Shown here in pieces: positions 1 to 7,106 of a DNA stretch of 14,068 bases. Numbering within the stretch: the first letter of the stretch is position 1; each line of letters starts with the position of its first letter. Below the pieces are notes generated by a model. It had not been told where the DNA came from and made no database searches. It worked only from the letters and a program-made list of their open reading frames with translations. Made by a program: the position numbers and the translations under genes. The DNA is from Bacillota bacterium (GTDB taxonomy: Bacteria > Bacillota > Clostridia > Lutisporales > Lutisporaceae): assembly GCA_023230985.1 (NCBI GenBank), contig JALNWH010000046.1:1-14068 (forward strand), written 5' to 3'.

Positions 1-73
1 CAACTTGAAACATGGCATTAGGTAATGCTTCTACAACTTTTCCTTCTACTTCAATTATATCCTGTTTAGACAT
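1..73 (-). CDS. infA: Translation initiation factor IF-1, N-terminal fragment (cut by window edge)
   Basis: Only the first 24 codons are present; the gene runs off the low-coordinate edge. The visible protein starts MSKQDIIEVEGKVVEALPNA, the standard beginning of bacterial IF-1, a small OB-fold protein that binds the 30S A site during initiation. The start is an ATG at 73 with AGGAGGT at 85-91, which lies just before the stop codon of the upstream KOW gene. IF-1 after map and a KOW gene is the usual Firmicutes arrangement, and the alpha-operon genes rpmJ and rpsM would be expected next, outside the window. Confidence 0.95.
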   Translation of the reverse strand, partial: MSKQDIIEVEGKVVEALPNAMFQV

Positions 74-92
74 AAGGTAATCAAACCTCCTG

Positions 93-365
93 TTAATTTT
101 TCTCTTCTAAGGATTTAAGAAAATTCCTTATCTCAAAATTTTCAACATTTCCAATTGTCTCAATCTTATTTCTTAGGGTATTTGAAGTAATATTTACAAT
201 CTTTAAATGCTTAATTTTTTTCTTTTTCGGTTTTTCAACTTTTCTCAAACAACCGTCTACTATATAAACATAATCTTTGTCAATTTCTTTTAGTATGATG
301 AATTTTCTTCCTTTATCCCTGCCTGCTTTTGATATAACTACTTGCCCGGGTTCAATATTATCCAT
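93..365 (-). CDS. KOW-domain RNA-binding protein (ribosomal L14e-like family)
   Basis: This is a 90-residue basic protein. The N-terminal part (about residues 5-35, with GQVVISKAGRDKGRKFIIL) is a KOW/SH3-like RNA-binding motif of the type found in ribosomal proteins such as L24 and in the archaeal/eukaryotic L14e family. A Lys-rich stretch follows near residue 45, then a charged, probably helical C-terminal tail. A small KOW gene between map and infA is common in Bacilli and Clostridia (B. subtilis has ybzG there), but its role is not well defined. Ribosome or rRNA binding is an inference from domain and context. I start it at ATG 365: GAGGTGA at 371-377 gives ideal spacing to that ATG, while an in-frame GTG at 374 lies inside that binding site. 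Confidence 0.85.
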   Translation of the reverse strand: MDNIEPGQVVISKAGRDKGRKFIILKEIDKDYVYIVDGCLRKVEKPKKKKIKHLKIVNITSNTLRNKIETIGNVENFEIRNFLKSLEEKN

Positions 366-379
366 GGAAATCACCTCAA

Positions 380-1123
380 TTATACCATTGTGAGTATTTT
401 AGGCTCACCGGTAGTGATGGCAATCGTGTTTTCATAATGAGCAGAAAGGCTGCCATCCAGAGTTACCACAGTCCACCCATCAGATAGGGTTTTTACGTGA
501 AATCCACTTTCATTAACCATAGGTTCTACCGCTATTGTTAAACCCGCTTTTAATCTCGGTCCTTTGCCGGCTCTTCCGTAGTTTGGCACTTGGGGTGCTT
601 CATGCATGTTCTTACCTATTCCATGTCCTACTAAATCTCTAACTACTGAATACCCATTTGATTCAACAAAGGTTTGTATTGCGTTTGATATATCTTGCAC
701 TCTTTTTCCTTCAACAGCCATAATAATTCCCTTAAAAAAGCTTTCTTTAGTTATCTCTATTAATCTTTTTGCATTTTCAGTTACAATCCCTACTTCAAAT
801 GTACGTGCAGCGTCTCCGCAATACCCGTTATAAACTACTCCAATATCAATGCCGACAATATCTCCGTCTTTTAAAACTCTTCCACCGGGAATACCATGTA
901 CTACTTCTTCATTAATGGATGTACATATACTTGCCGGATAGCCATTATACCCTAAAAAAGCAGGTGTTCCCTTATTGTCTCTAATGAATTTTTCGGCTAT
1001 TTGATCAAGTTCTTTAGTTGTAATTCCGGGTTTAATTACCTCTTTCAGCTTTTCAAAAGTTAAAGCAACTATTTCACCTGCCGCCTTCATTATCTCTATT
1101 TCCCTGGCTGATTTAATATACAT
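380..1123 (-). CDS. map: Methionine aminopeptidase, type I
   Basis: This cytosolic metalloprotease removes the initiator methionine from nascent proteins after deformylation. The 247-residue protein has the pita-bread fold signature. All five metal ligands are present at D93, D104, H167, E200 and E231, and the substrate-contacting His is H76 in CTSINEEVVHGIP. Its length and lack of an N-terminal extension fit bacterial type Ia. I chose ATG 1123 (MYIKSAREIE): it matches the family start, and GGAG at 1132-1135 sits 8 bases upstream. Two further in-frame ATGs at 1129 and 1147 would add 2 or 8 residues. The one at 1129 overlaps the adk stop as TAATG but is only 2 bases from the GGAG. The gene follows adk closely, so the two are probably translationally linked. 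Confidence 0.96.
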   Translation of the reverse strand: MYIKSAREIEIMKAAGEIVALTFEKLKEVIKPGITTKELDQIAEKFIRDNKGTPAFLGYNGYPASICTSINEEVVHGIPGGRVLKDGDIVGIDIGVVYNGYCGDAARTFEVGIVTENAKRLIEITKESFFKGIIMAVEGKRVQDISNAIQTFVESNGYSVVRDLVGHGIGKNMHEAPQVPNYGRAGKGPRLKAGLTIAVEPMVNESGFHVKTLSDGWTVVTLDGSLSAHYENTIAITTGEPKILTMV

Positions 1124-1128
1124 ATTCA

Positions 1129-1770
1129 TTACTCCAATATTTTGCATATTTCGGCAAGCACTTTTTTCGAATCTAACCCACTGTTTACAGTTGCCAATAT
1201 GCCTTTTTCTTCGTAGTATTCAATCAGGGGCAGAGTTTGACTCTTATATACTTTTAATCTATTCTTTACAGTGTCCACCTTATCATCATCTCTAGTATAA
1301 AGCTTTCCGCCGCAAACATCACATACGTTTTCTAGCTTTGGCTTATTAAATTTTGCATTATAAGTAGCTCCACATTTTCTACATACTAACCTGTTTGTAA
1401 GTCTTTCAATTAAAATTTCATCTTCTATTTCAAGGTTTATTACACCGTTTAAAACAATATTTAGTTTATTCATCTCTAAATCCAATGCCTTTGCCTGCCC
1501 AACAGTTCTTGGAAAACCGTCTAAAAGAAAACCATTCTTACAGTCTTCTTCTAAAAGTCTGTCTTTTACTATGTGAACAACCAAATCATCAGGTACCAAA
1601 AGACCTTTATCCATATACTCTTTAGCTTTTAAACCTAATTCAGTTTTTTCCTTAAGGTTTTTCCTAAATATGTCTCCCGTTGATATATGGGGAATGTTGT
1701 ATTTTTCAACAAGTCCAACGGCTTGAGTCCCTTTTCCTGCTCCCGGTGGTCCTAATAGCACAATTCTCAT
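1129..1770 (-). CDS. adk: Adenylate kinase, zinc-binding LID type
   Basis: Adk catalyses ATP + AMP = 2 ADP in the cytosol and sets adenylate balance. The P-loop GPPGAGKGT is at residues 7-15, the AMP-site TGD at 31-33, and the FLLDGFPRT motif at 81-89. The LID domain carries four cysteines at 130, 133, 150 and 153 (CRKC and CDVC), the zinc-binding LID of Gram-positive enzymes. These positions equal the numbering I recall for the Geobacillus stearothermophilus enzyme, which supports starting at ATG 1770 (MRIVLLGPPG). An in-frame ATG at 1776 would add two residues. GGAG at 1781-1784 is 10 bases from 1770 and only 4 from 1776, so the choice is not certain. The length of 213 residues is normal. 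It lies between secY and map as in most Firmicutes. Confidence 0.97.
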   Translation of the reverse strand: MRIVLLGPPGAGKGTQAVGLVEKYNIPHISTGDIFRKNLKEKTELGLKAKEYMDKGLLVPDDLVVHIVKDRLLEEDCKNGFLLDGFPRTVGQAKALDLEMNKLNIVLNGVINLEIEDEILIERLTNRLVCRKCGATYNAKFNKPKLENVCDVCGGKLYTRDDDKVDTVKNRLKVYKSQTLPLIEYYEEKGILATVNSGLDSKKVLAEICKILE

Positions 1771-1794
1771 TTCCATACATCTCCAATCCTTTAC

Positions 1795-3051
1795 CTAATT
1801 CAAAAATCCTTGGTAATTTCTCATTATCATTTGTGCCTCAATCTGTTGTACTGTCTCCATAGCAACACTGACTACTATTAAGAGGGACGTACTTCCAAAA
1901 TAAATCTTTATATTTGTGAAAGTCATTAAAAATATGGGTAGTATAGCTATAAATGCTAAAAATAGGGCTCCTACTAAAGTTATCCTGGAAAGTGATCTTT
2001 GTATAAATTCAACTGTCGGTCTTCCTGGCCTTATTCCGGGTATAAATCCACCGTACTTTTTAATATTGTTAGCTACTTCCACAGGATTAAAAGATACTGC
2101 TGTGTAAAAATAGGTAAAACCTATAATAAGCAAAGCATATATTACTCCATGTAATCCCGTTCCCCAAGCAAAGTATTTATTAAAAAAATTATAAGCTCCG
2201 CTATTTGGGAAAAAACCGGCAATTTGCTTAGGAAATTCAATAATTGACATGGCAAATATTACCGGAATAACTCCTGCTTGATTTATTTTAAGGGGAATAT
2301 GTGAACTCTGGCCGCCATACATTTTTCTACCAACCACTCTTTTAGCATATTGCACCGGGATTCTCCTTTGACCTTCTTGGATTAAGACTACTCCCATTAT
2401 AATCAAAATAGATACTAATAAAAACCCTATTAATTCTATTATTGACACTGATTTCACTTTATACAGATTAAACAAATTCATGGCACCAACAGGTATTCGT
2501 GACACTATGCCGGCAAATATTATAAGGGATATTCCGTTGCCTACCCCTTTTTCAGTCATCAGCTCACCTAACCACATAAGAAAAGCTGTACCGGCTGTAA
2601 GTGACAATGCCACCAATGCTACAGAAACAAAGTCCGATTTTAACAAATAAGATTTTAAACCTATACTTAATGCTATTGCTTGTATTAGTGCCAATATTAC
2701 AGTCCCATACCTGGTATATTGTGCTATTTTCTTTCTGCCTTCTTCCCCTTCTTTTGCTAGGGCTTCAAGGCTTGGTATTGCTATTGTCAACAAATTCATA
2801 ATAATGGAAGCCGTAATATAAGGTGAAATATTCATGGCAAAGATTGCAAAATTCTTAAATGCGCCACCTGAAATTACATCTAAGAAACTAAGCAATCCCC
2901 CTGATTCTATAAGGCTTGCCAGTGCCTCTCTATTCATGCCGGGTACAGGTATGAAGCTTCCAAGTCTGAATACAAACAACATCAAAAGTGTAAATATCAT
3001 TTTCTTTCTTAAATCCGGTATTCTCCATGCATTCCGTATTGTATTAAACAA
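1795..3051 (-). CDS. secY: Preprotein translocase channel subunit SecY
   Basis: SecY is the membrane channel of the general secretion pathway; it works with SecE, SecG, SecA and translating ribosomes. The 418-residue sequence starts MFNTIRNAWRIPDLRKKM, typical of Gram-positive SecY, and has about ten hydrophobic membrane segments. The plug region near residues 50-70 (SGGLLSFLDVISGGAFKNFA) and the cytosolic C5 loop GGFIPGIRPGRPT, which contacts SecA and the ribosome, are both visible. The C-terminal MIMRNYQGFLN looks complete. The start codon is TTG at 3051, supported by GAGGTGA at 3058-3064 with 6-base spacing; no ATG lies near. The rplO stop is one base upstream, so secY translation is probably coupled to rplO. 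Confidence 0.97.
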   Translation of the reverse strand: MFNTIRNAWRIPDLRKKMIFTLLMLFVFRLGSFIPVPGMNREALASLIESGGLLSFLDVISGGAFKNFAIFAMNISPYITASIIMNLLTIAIPSLEALAKEGEEGRKKIAQYTRYGTVILALIQAIALSIGLKSYLLKSDFVSVALVALSLTAGTAFLMWLGELMTEKGVGNGISLIIFAGIVSRIPVGAMNLFNLYKVKSVSIIELIGFLLVSILIIMGVVLIQEGQRRIPVQYAKRVVGRKMYGGQSSHIPLKINQAGVIPVIFAMSIIEFPKQIAGFFPNSGAYNFFNKYFAWGTGLHGVIYALLIIGFTYFYTAVSFNPVEVANNIKKYGGFIPGIRPGRPTVEFIQRSLSRITLVGALFLAFIAILPIFLMTFTNIKIYFGSTSLLIVVSVAMETVQQIEAQMIMRNYQGFLN

Positions 3052-3052
3052 C

Positions 3053-3490
3053 TCAAATCACCTCTACCTTTCCTCCTGATGCTGTGATCCTGTCAGCTGC
3101 TGTTTTGCTAAATTTATGTGCTTTTACAGTTAATTGTTTTGTAATGTCACCTTTTCCTAATATTTTTATTCCGCTTTTTGTGTCTTTAACTAAACCTGCT
3201 TCTATTAAAAGCTCCGGAGTAACTTCGGTACCATCTTCAAATATATCTAAATCACTTATATTGACTATAGCATATTCTTTTCTAAATATATTTGTAAAAC
3301 CGTATTTAGGTATACGTCTATACAAAGGCATTTGCCCACCTTCAAAGCCTATTCTAACCCCACCACCTGATCTTGATTTTTGGCCTTTCTGTCCTCTTCC
3401 GGATGTTTTTCCTAGGCCGCTTCCTATACCTCTGCCTTTTCTTTTTTTAGTTCTATTTGCTTGTGCAGGTCCCAGTTCATGCAATTTCAT
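3053..3490 (-). CDS. rplO: 50S ribosomal protein L15
   Basis: L15 is a late-assembly protein of the 50S subunit. The 145-residue protein starts MKLHELGPAQANRTKKRKGR and has the long Gly/Arg-rich N-terminal extension (GIGSGLGKTSGRGQKGQKSR) that threads into 23S rRNA. A globular domain follows, ending HKFSKTAADRITASGGKVEVI. The start is ATG 3490, with GGGAGGTGC (within 3498-3507) upstream. A longer frame to a TTG at 3523 would run back through that binding site and the end of rpmD, and was rejected. Its TGA stop abuts secY. Confidence 0.97.
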   Translation of the reverse strand: MKLHELGPAQANRTKKRKGRGIGSGLGKTSGRGQKGQKSRSGGGVRIGFEGGQMPLYRRIPKYGFTNIFRKEYAIVNISDLDIFEDGTEVTPELLIEAGLVKDTKSGIKILGKGDITKQLTVKAHKFSKTAADRITASGGKVEVI

Positions 3491-3509
3491 GGTGCTTGCA
3501 CCTCCCTTG

Positions 3510-3689
3510 CTATATTTCTTCAACTTCCAACATGAAAGAAATCTTATTTATCATTCCTCTTATTTGAGGAGTATCTTCTTTTTCAACTACAGAATTAATT
3601 TTTTTTAGGCCTAATGCCTTCACTGTATCTATTTGTTCTTTTTTCCTTCCTATTGTGCTTTTTACAAGCTTTATTCTTAGTTTAGACAA
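3510..3689 (-). CDS. rpmD: 50S ribosomal protein L30
   Basis: This 59-residue gene fills the space between rpsE and rplO. Translation gives MSKLRIKLVKSTIGRKKEQI and then a C-terminal half containing EDTPQIRGMINKI and ending LEVEEI. That is the bacterial L30 pattern: a beta-alpha-beta fold with the conserved TPxIRGMI motif. L30 sits on the 50S subunit and contacts 23S rRNA. The start is TTG at 3689, the only suitable codon near the family start, and the stop is TAG at 3510. The ribosome binding site is a run of six G on the message (3697-3702) instead of the AGGAGG seen elsewhere. rpmD between rpsE and rplO is the universal bacterial order. Confidence 0.95.
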   Translation of the reverse strand: MSKLRIKLVKSTIGRKKEQIDTVKALGLKKINSVVEKEDTPQIRGMINKISFMLEVEEI

Positions 3690-3696
3690 GGTTCTT

Positions 3697-3702
3697 CCCC
3701 CC
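3697..3702 (-). promoter_or_regulatory. Unusual ribosome binding site of rpmD (GGGGGG)
   Basis: The only purine-rich stretch before the rpmD TTG start is GGGGGGAAGAACC, beginning inside the rpsE TAG stop codon. It can pair with the anti-Shine-Dalgarno UCCUCC only with G-U wobbles, unlike the near-perfect AGGAGG before most neighbours. Together with a TTG start this predicts either weak initiation or dependence on ribosomes finishing rpsE. Confidence 0.6.
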
Positions 3703-4202
3703 TAACCCAGTATCTCTTCTACAGTTTTTCCTCTAAGTCCGGCAACTTCTTCTACGGTTTTTAGTGAAGAAAGTCCTTGCATCGTAGCGTTAACTATATT
3801 CCTAGGATTGTTTGATCTTAGAGATTTTGTTCTTATATCTCTAACACCTGCAAGTTCCAAAACTGCTCTAACAGGGCCTCCGGCTATAACACCGGTACCT
3901 TCAGATGCCGGCATTAGCAGTACTCTTCCTGAACCTGATTTACCGATAATCTCATGAGGAATTGTTGTACCAACCATTGGTACACTTATCATATTTTTCT
4001 TTGCATTTTCTATCCCTTTTCTAATAGCATCAGGGATTTCTATGGACTTACCGGCTCCAACACCAACATTTCCATTTTCATCTCCAACAACTACTATAGC
4101 ACTAAATCTAAAGTTTTTTCCACCTTTAACAACTTTAGCGACTCTATTTATAGCTACAACCCGTTCTTTTAATTCCGGCTTGTTGTCTTCAACTATCTGC
4201 AT
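3702..4202 (-). CDS. rpsE: 30S ribosomal protein S5
   Basis: S5 sits near the mRNA entry of the 30S subunit and affects decoding accuracy. The 166-residue protein has an N-terminal double-stranded-RNA-binding-like domain containing ERVVAINRVAKVVKGGKNF. The loop around VVKGG is where spectinomycin-resistance changes are known in other bacteria; it looks wild type here. A C-terminal domain (VGVGAGKSIEIPDAIRKGIE onward) follows. I start it at ATG 4202: AGGAG at 4211-4215 is 8 bases upstream and the length matches B. subtilis S5. An in-frame GTG at 4211 overlaps that binding site and was rejected. Confidence 0.97.
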   Translation of the reverse strand: MQIVEDNKPELKERVVAINRVAKVVKGGKNFRFSAIVVVGDENGNVGVGAGKSIEIPDAIRKGIENAKKNMISVPMVGTTIPHEIIGKSGSGRVLLMPASEGTGVIAGGPVRAVLELAGVRDIRTKSLRSNNPRNIVNATMQGLSSLKTVEEVAGLRGKTVEEILG

Positions 4203-4220
4203 TAATCTCACTCCTTATTC

Positions 4221-4589
4221 TTAAAATTCAAGCCCTGCTTCTCTTGCAGCTTCAGCGAGTTCTTTTACTCTTCCATGATAAATATAACCGCCTCTATCAA
4301 ATATAACTTGCTTTATACCCTTTTCTAAAGCTTTCTGTGCTATTAACTTTCCTACAGCTTTTGAAGAGTCTTTATTTCCGCTAAAATTTATATCTTCCTT
4401 AATTTCTTTATCAAGAGTAGAGGCTGATACCAAAGTTACGCCCTCTTCATCGTTAATTACCTGTGCATATATATTGTTAAGGCTTCTAAAAACATTGAGT
4501 CTAGGTCTTTCCATCGTCCCAAAAACCTTTTTTCTTACCACTATATGTCTCTTTTTCCTTAGATAATTTTTACCGGCTTTTGTTATCAC
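4221..4589 (-). CDS. rplR: 50S ribosomal protein L18
   Basis: L18 binds 5S rRNA together with L5 and forms the central protuberance of the 50S subunit. The 122-residue protein matches the family end to end: MITKAGKNYLRKKRHIVVRK at the N terminus, RPRLNVFRSLNNIYAQVI in the middle, and VIFDRGGYIYHGRVKELAEA near the C terminus. The start is GTG at 4589, giving the standard MITK beginning, with GAGGTGAC about 6 bases upstream. It lies between rplF and rpsE with spacers of 22 and 18 bases. Confidence 0.97.
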   Translation of the reverse strand: MITKAGKNYLRKKRHIVVRKKVFGTMERPRLNVFRSLNNIYAQVINDEEGVTLVSASTLDKEIKEDINFSGNKDSSKAVGKLIAQKALEKGIKQVIFDRGGYIYHGRVKELAEAAREAGLEF

Positions 4590-4611
4590 CTATTGTCACC
4601 TCTTTTCCTTA

Positions 4612-5151
4612 TTACTTGCCTGTCTTACCAACCTTACGTCTTATTCTTTCCGTACTGTATTTAATACCCTTACCAAGATAAGGCTCCGGCTCTCTTGCAG
4701 CTCTAATATTTGAAGCATAAGCACCTACAGCTTCCTTATCTATACCTTTTACAATAATTTTATTAGGCGTAGGAACTTCAGTACTTATATTATCCGGATC
4801 TGAAAATTCAACGGGCTGTGAATATCCTATCGTCAAAACAAGCTTATTTCCTTGCTTGGCAGCCCTGTATCCAACACCGTTAATTTCCAGTGTTTTTTCA
4901 TAACCTTCTGATACACCGTGTACCATATTATAGATTAGTGTTCTTGTAAGCCCGTGCAGTGCCTTATGTTTCTTTTGTTCTGTAGGCCTATTAACAACTA
5001 TTTCATTATTTTCATTTATTATTATCATATCTTTATGAAGTTTCTTATTTAACTGCCCTTTTGGGCCTTTTACCGTTAATATGTTATCATCATCTATTTT
5101 AACTTCAACTCCCTGAGGAACCGATATGGGTAGTCTACCTATTCTAGACAT
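4612..5151 (-). CDS. rplF: 50S ribosomal protein L6
   Basis: L6 lies at the base of the L7/L12 stalk near the sarcin-ricin loop, where translation GTPases such as EF-Tu and EF-G bind. The 179-residue protein starts MSRIGRLPISVPQGVEVKI and contains two tandem copies of the L6 fold. The junction is around HGLTRTLIYNMVHGVSEGYE. The conserved C-terminal segment PEPYLGKGIKYSTERIRRKV is present, followed by GKTGK. The start is ATG 5151 with a strong AGGAGGTG site. Confidence 0.97.
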   Translation of the reverse strand: MSRIGRLPISVPQGVEVKIDDDNILTVKGPKGQLNKKLHKDMIIINENNEIVVNRPTEQKKHKALHGLTRTLIYNMVHGVSEGYEKTLEINGVGYRAAKQGNKLVLTIGYSQPVEFSDPDNISTEVPTPNKIIVKGIDKEAVGAYASNIRAAREPEPYLGKGIKYSTERIRRKVGKTGK

Positions 5152-5178
5152 CTTTCCACCTCCTGTTTTGAAGAAATA

Positions 5179-5577
5179 TTACCATACATAGCAAAGTACT
5201 TCTCCGCCTAAACCGTCATTTCTTGCATTTTTGTCTGTCATTATGCCCTTAGATGTGGATAGTATAGCTATACCTAGTCCCCCCAAAACTTTAGGAACTT
5301 CATCCTTCTTGGCATAAACTCTAAGCCCCGGTTTACTTATTCTCTTTAAGCCGGTTATTACTTTGCCTTTATTGGCAGTATATTTTAATGTTAATCTGAT
5401 AATCCCTTGTTTACCATCATCTATTACTTCGTAAGACTTGATATATCCTTCTTCCGTCAGTATATCAGCCATAGCTTTTTTAATGTTGGATAAAGGAATA
5501 TCGACAGTTTGATGTTTCACAGTATTTGCATTTCTGATTCTAGTCAGCATATCAGCAATTGGGTCATTTATTACCAT
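5179..5577 (-). CDS. rpsH: 30S ribosomal protein S8
   Basis: S8 is a primary 16S rRNA-binding protein of the 30S platform. The 132-residue protein begins MVINDPIADMLTRIRNANTV and ends with the conserved motif ILSTSKGIMTDKNAR and GGEVLCYVW. In E. coli S8 is the autogenous repressor of the spc operon; no copy of its target hairpin was recognised here. The start is ATG 5577 with AAAGGAGGT about 7 bases upstream, and the length equals B. subtilis S8. A 16-codon longer frame to 5625 would run back into rpsZ and was rejected. Confidence 0.97.
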   Translation of the reverse strand: MVINDPIADMLTRIRNANTVKHQTVDIPLSNIKKAMADILTEEGYIKSYEVIDDGKQGIIRLTLKYTANKGKVITGLKRISKPGLRVYAKKDEVPKVLGGLGIAILSTSKGIMTDKNARNDGLGGEVLCYVW

Positions 5578-5602
5578 AATCTTTACCTCCTTTACGATAA
5601 CA

Positions 5603-5788
5603 TTACCAGCTGGCTTTCCTAACACCCGGTATTTGTCCCTTATAAGCCAGTTCTCTAAAACAAATACGGCATACTCCGAATTTTCTTAGATAACCATGAG
5701 GTCTACCGCATATTTTACATCTATTATAAGCTCTGGTAGAATATTTTGGCGTTCTTTGTTGTTTTATTCTCATTGATTTTTTAGCCAC
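5603..5788 (-). CDS. rpsZ: 30S ribosomal protein S14, zinc type (type Z)
   Basis: This is the short, zinc-binding form of S14, which assembles into the 30S head beside S3 and S10. It has 61 residues, with the zinc ribbon C24-x2-C27 and C40-x2-C43 (RCKICGRP and VCRICFRE) and the invariant end AYKGQIPGVRKASW. The longer, Cys-free S14 made by some bacteria under zinc limitation is not in this window. The start is GTG at 5788 with GGAGGG about 6 bases upstream. An ATG four bases further upstream is out of frame and meets a stop after three codons. Confidence 0.97.
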   Translation of the reverse strand: MAKKSMRIKQQRTPKYSTRAYNRCKICGRPHGYLRKFGVCRICFRELAYKGQIPGVRKASW

Positions 5789-5803
5789 TCATTTCCCTCC
5801 TAT

Positions 5804-6346
5804 CTATTCATTTGCAAAAGGCATTCCAAAAAGTCTTAATAATTCTTTTGCTTCTTCATCGGTTTTAGCCGTTGTTACCAGTACTATATCCATACCTCTT
5901 ATTTGCTCTACTTTATCATAATCAACTTCAGGAAATATTAACTGTTCTTTAATTCCTATGGCATAATTTCCCCTGCCATCAAAAGACTTTGTTGAAACTC
6001 CTCTAAAATCCCTAACCCTTGGTAAAGCAACGTTTAAAAGTTTATCGACAAACTGATACATCCTGTCTCCGCGTAAAGTTACTTTGGCGCCTACATTCAT
6101 TCCTTTTCTAAGTTTAAATGCTGCAACTGATTTTCTGGCCTTTATTACTATAGGCTTTTGACCTGTAACAAGCGCTAATTCACTAACAGCGGAGTCCAAC
6201 GCTTTAGCATTGTCTTTAGCATCCCCAAGACCCATGTTTACAACGACCTTTTCCAGTTTTGGGATTTGCATTACACTTTTATAGTTAAACTTCTGCATCA
6301 TAGCAGGAGCAATTTCTTTTTCGTATTTTTCTTTAAGTCTTGTCAA
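5804..6346 (-). CDS. rplE: 50S ribosomal protein L5
   Basis: L5 binds 5S rRNA and, in the central protuberance, contacts the P-site tRNA and S13. The 180-residue protein starts MTRLKEKYEKEIAPAMMQKF and carries the conserved segments GQKPIVIKARKSVAAFKLR, RDFRGVSTKSFDGRGNYAIG and EQLIFPEVDYDKV. It ends LLRLFGMPFANE. The start codon is TTG at 6346, with AGGGAGGT 7 bases upstream. No ATG exists before residue 16, so the TTG is well supported by both alignment and the binding site. Confidence 0.97.
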   Translation of the reverse strand: MTRLKEKYEKEIAPAMMQKFNYKSVMQIPKLEKVVVNMGLGDAKDNAKALDSAVSELALVTGQKPIVIKARKSVAAFKLRKGMNVGAKVTLRGDRMYQFVDKLLNVALPRVRDFRGVSTKSFDGRGNYAIGIKEQLIFPEVDYDKVEQIRGMDIVLVTTAKTDEEAKELLRLFGMPFANE

Positions 6347-6371
6347 TTTACTAACCTCCCTTCAGAGTTGA

Positions 6372-6701
6372 TTATTTATCTATAATTTCACCACAACTCT
6401 TGCAAAATCTTACTCTTGTACCGTCTTTCAATACTTTTTTTCCTATTCTGACACCTTTTTTACATTTATCACACCATAGCATAACATTAGAAGCAAATAT
6501 TGGCGATTCCTGATTTATTATGCCTCCTTGCTGTAATTGTCCTGAAGGTTTTTTATGTTTCTTGTTTATATTTACGCCCTCTACAATCACTTTGCCTGTT
6601 TTTGGCAGTGCAACTAATATTCTTGCCTTTTTCCCCTTATCCTTTCCGGATATTACAACAACTTGATCACCTTTTTTAACATGTAGTTTTCCAGCTTCCA
6701 C
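6372..6701 (-). CDS. rplX: 50S ribosomal protein L24, with a zinc-ribbon-like C terminus
   Basis: L24 initiates 50S assembly at the 5' domain of 23S rRNA. The N-terminal KOW domain is clear (KKGDQVVVISGKDKGKKA, residues 9-26). Beyond it the 109-residue protein carries two CxxC pairs, C77-x2-C80 (WCDKCKK) and C100-x2-C103 (FCKSCGE), 19 residues apart, a likely zinc ribbon. Some bacterial L24 proteins have these cysteines while others, such as B. subtilis L24, lack them. The start is GTG 6701 with AGGAGG about 7 bases upstream. This adds five residues before the usual LHVKKGD beginning, where no start codon is available. Confidence 0.96.
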   Translation of the reverse strand: MEAGKLHVKKGDQVVVISGKDKGKKARILVALPKTGKVIVEGVNINKKHKKPSGQLQQGGIINQESPIFASNVMLWCDKCKKGVRIGKKVLKDGTRVRFCKSCGEIIDK

Positions 6702-6714
6702 AATGCCACCTCCT

Positions 6715-7083
6715 TTACAGCACTTCAGGAGCCAGTGAAATTATTTTCATAAAGTTCTTTTCCCTAAGTTCCCTGGCTACGGGTCCGAATATACGAGTAC
6801 CCCTTGGCTGTTTATCTTCTTTAATTATTACAGCGGCATTTTCATCAAACTTAATGTAACTGCCGTCTACTCTTCTTAAACCCTTCTTGGTCCTAACAAT
6901 AACAGCTCTAACTATCTCAGATTTTTTTACAACACCGCCCGGCGTTGCATCTTTAACAGATGCTACTATTATATCTCCAATATTTGCATATCTTCTTCCT
7001 GAACCTCCAAGTACACGAATACATAAAAGTTCTTTAGCACCGGAGTTATCTGCTACTTTTACCCGAGATTCTTGTTGAATCAT
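6715..7083 (-). CDS. rplN: 50S ribosomal protein L14
   Basis: L14 lies on the 50S interface, contacts helix 44 of 16S rRNA through a bridge, and is where the silencing factor RsfS binds. The 122-residue protein starts MIQQESRVKVADNSGAKELL. It contains the conserved GGSGRRYANIGDIIVASVKD and ends FMKIISLAPEVL. The start is ATG 7083 with TAGGAGGTT upstream. rplN is the first gene of the classical spc operon, but here it follows rpsQ after only 23 bases with no promoter or terminator visible, so S10 and spc genes appear to be one transcription unit. Confidence 0.97.
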   Translation of the reverse strand: MIQQESRVKVADNSGAKELLCIRVLGGSGRRYANIGDIIVASVKDATPGGVVKKSEIVRAVIVRTKKGLRRVDGSYIKFDENAAVIIKEDKQPRGTRIFGPVARELREKNFMKIISLAPEVL

Positions 7084-7106
7084 CTTGAAAACCTCCTATT
7101 CGGAAT

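Noticed and set aside
606..833. Plus-strand ORF opposite map, and other short plus-strand frames throughout the window
   Set aside because: Shadows of conserved minus-strand genes with no binding sites or recognisable domains.
3491..3523. Longer rplO start (TTG 3523)
   Set aside because: Passes through the strong GGGAGGTG site; L15 proteins start MKLHEL.
3084..3608. Plus-strand 174-codon ORF opposite rplO and rpmD
   Set aside because: Reverse of the Gly/Arg/Lys-rich L15 and L30 coding sequence; Pro/Leu/Phe-rich, no family resemblance.
4203..4211. GTG start of rpsE at 4211
   Set aside because: Lies within its own AGGAG site; ATG 4202 has proper spacing and gives the standard length.
5578..5625. 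Longer rpsH start at 5625
   Set aside because: Adds 16 residues that include the translated binding site and overlap rpsZ; S8 starts at MVINDPIADML.
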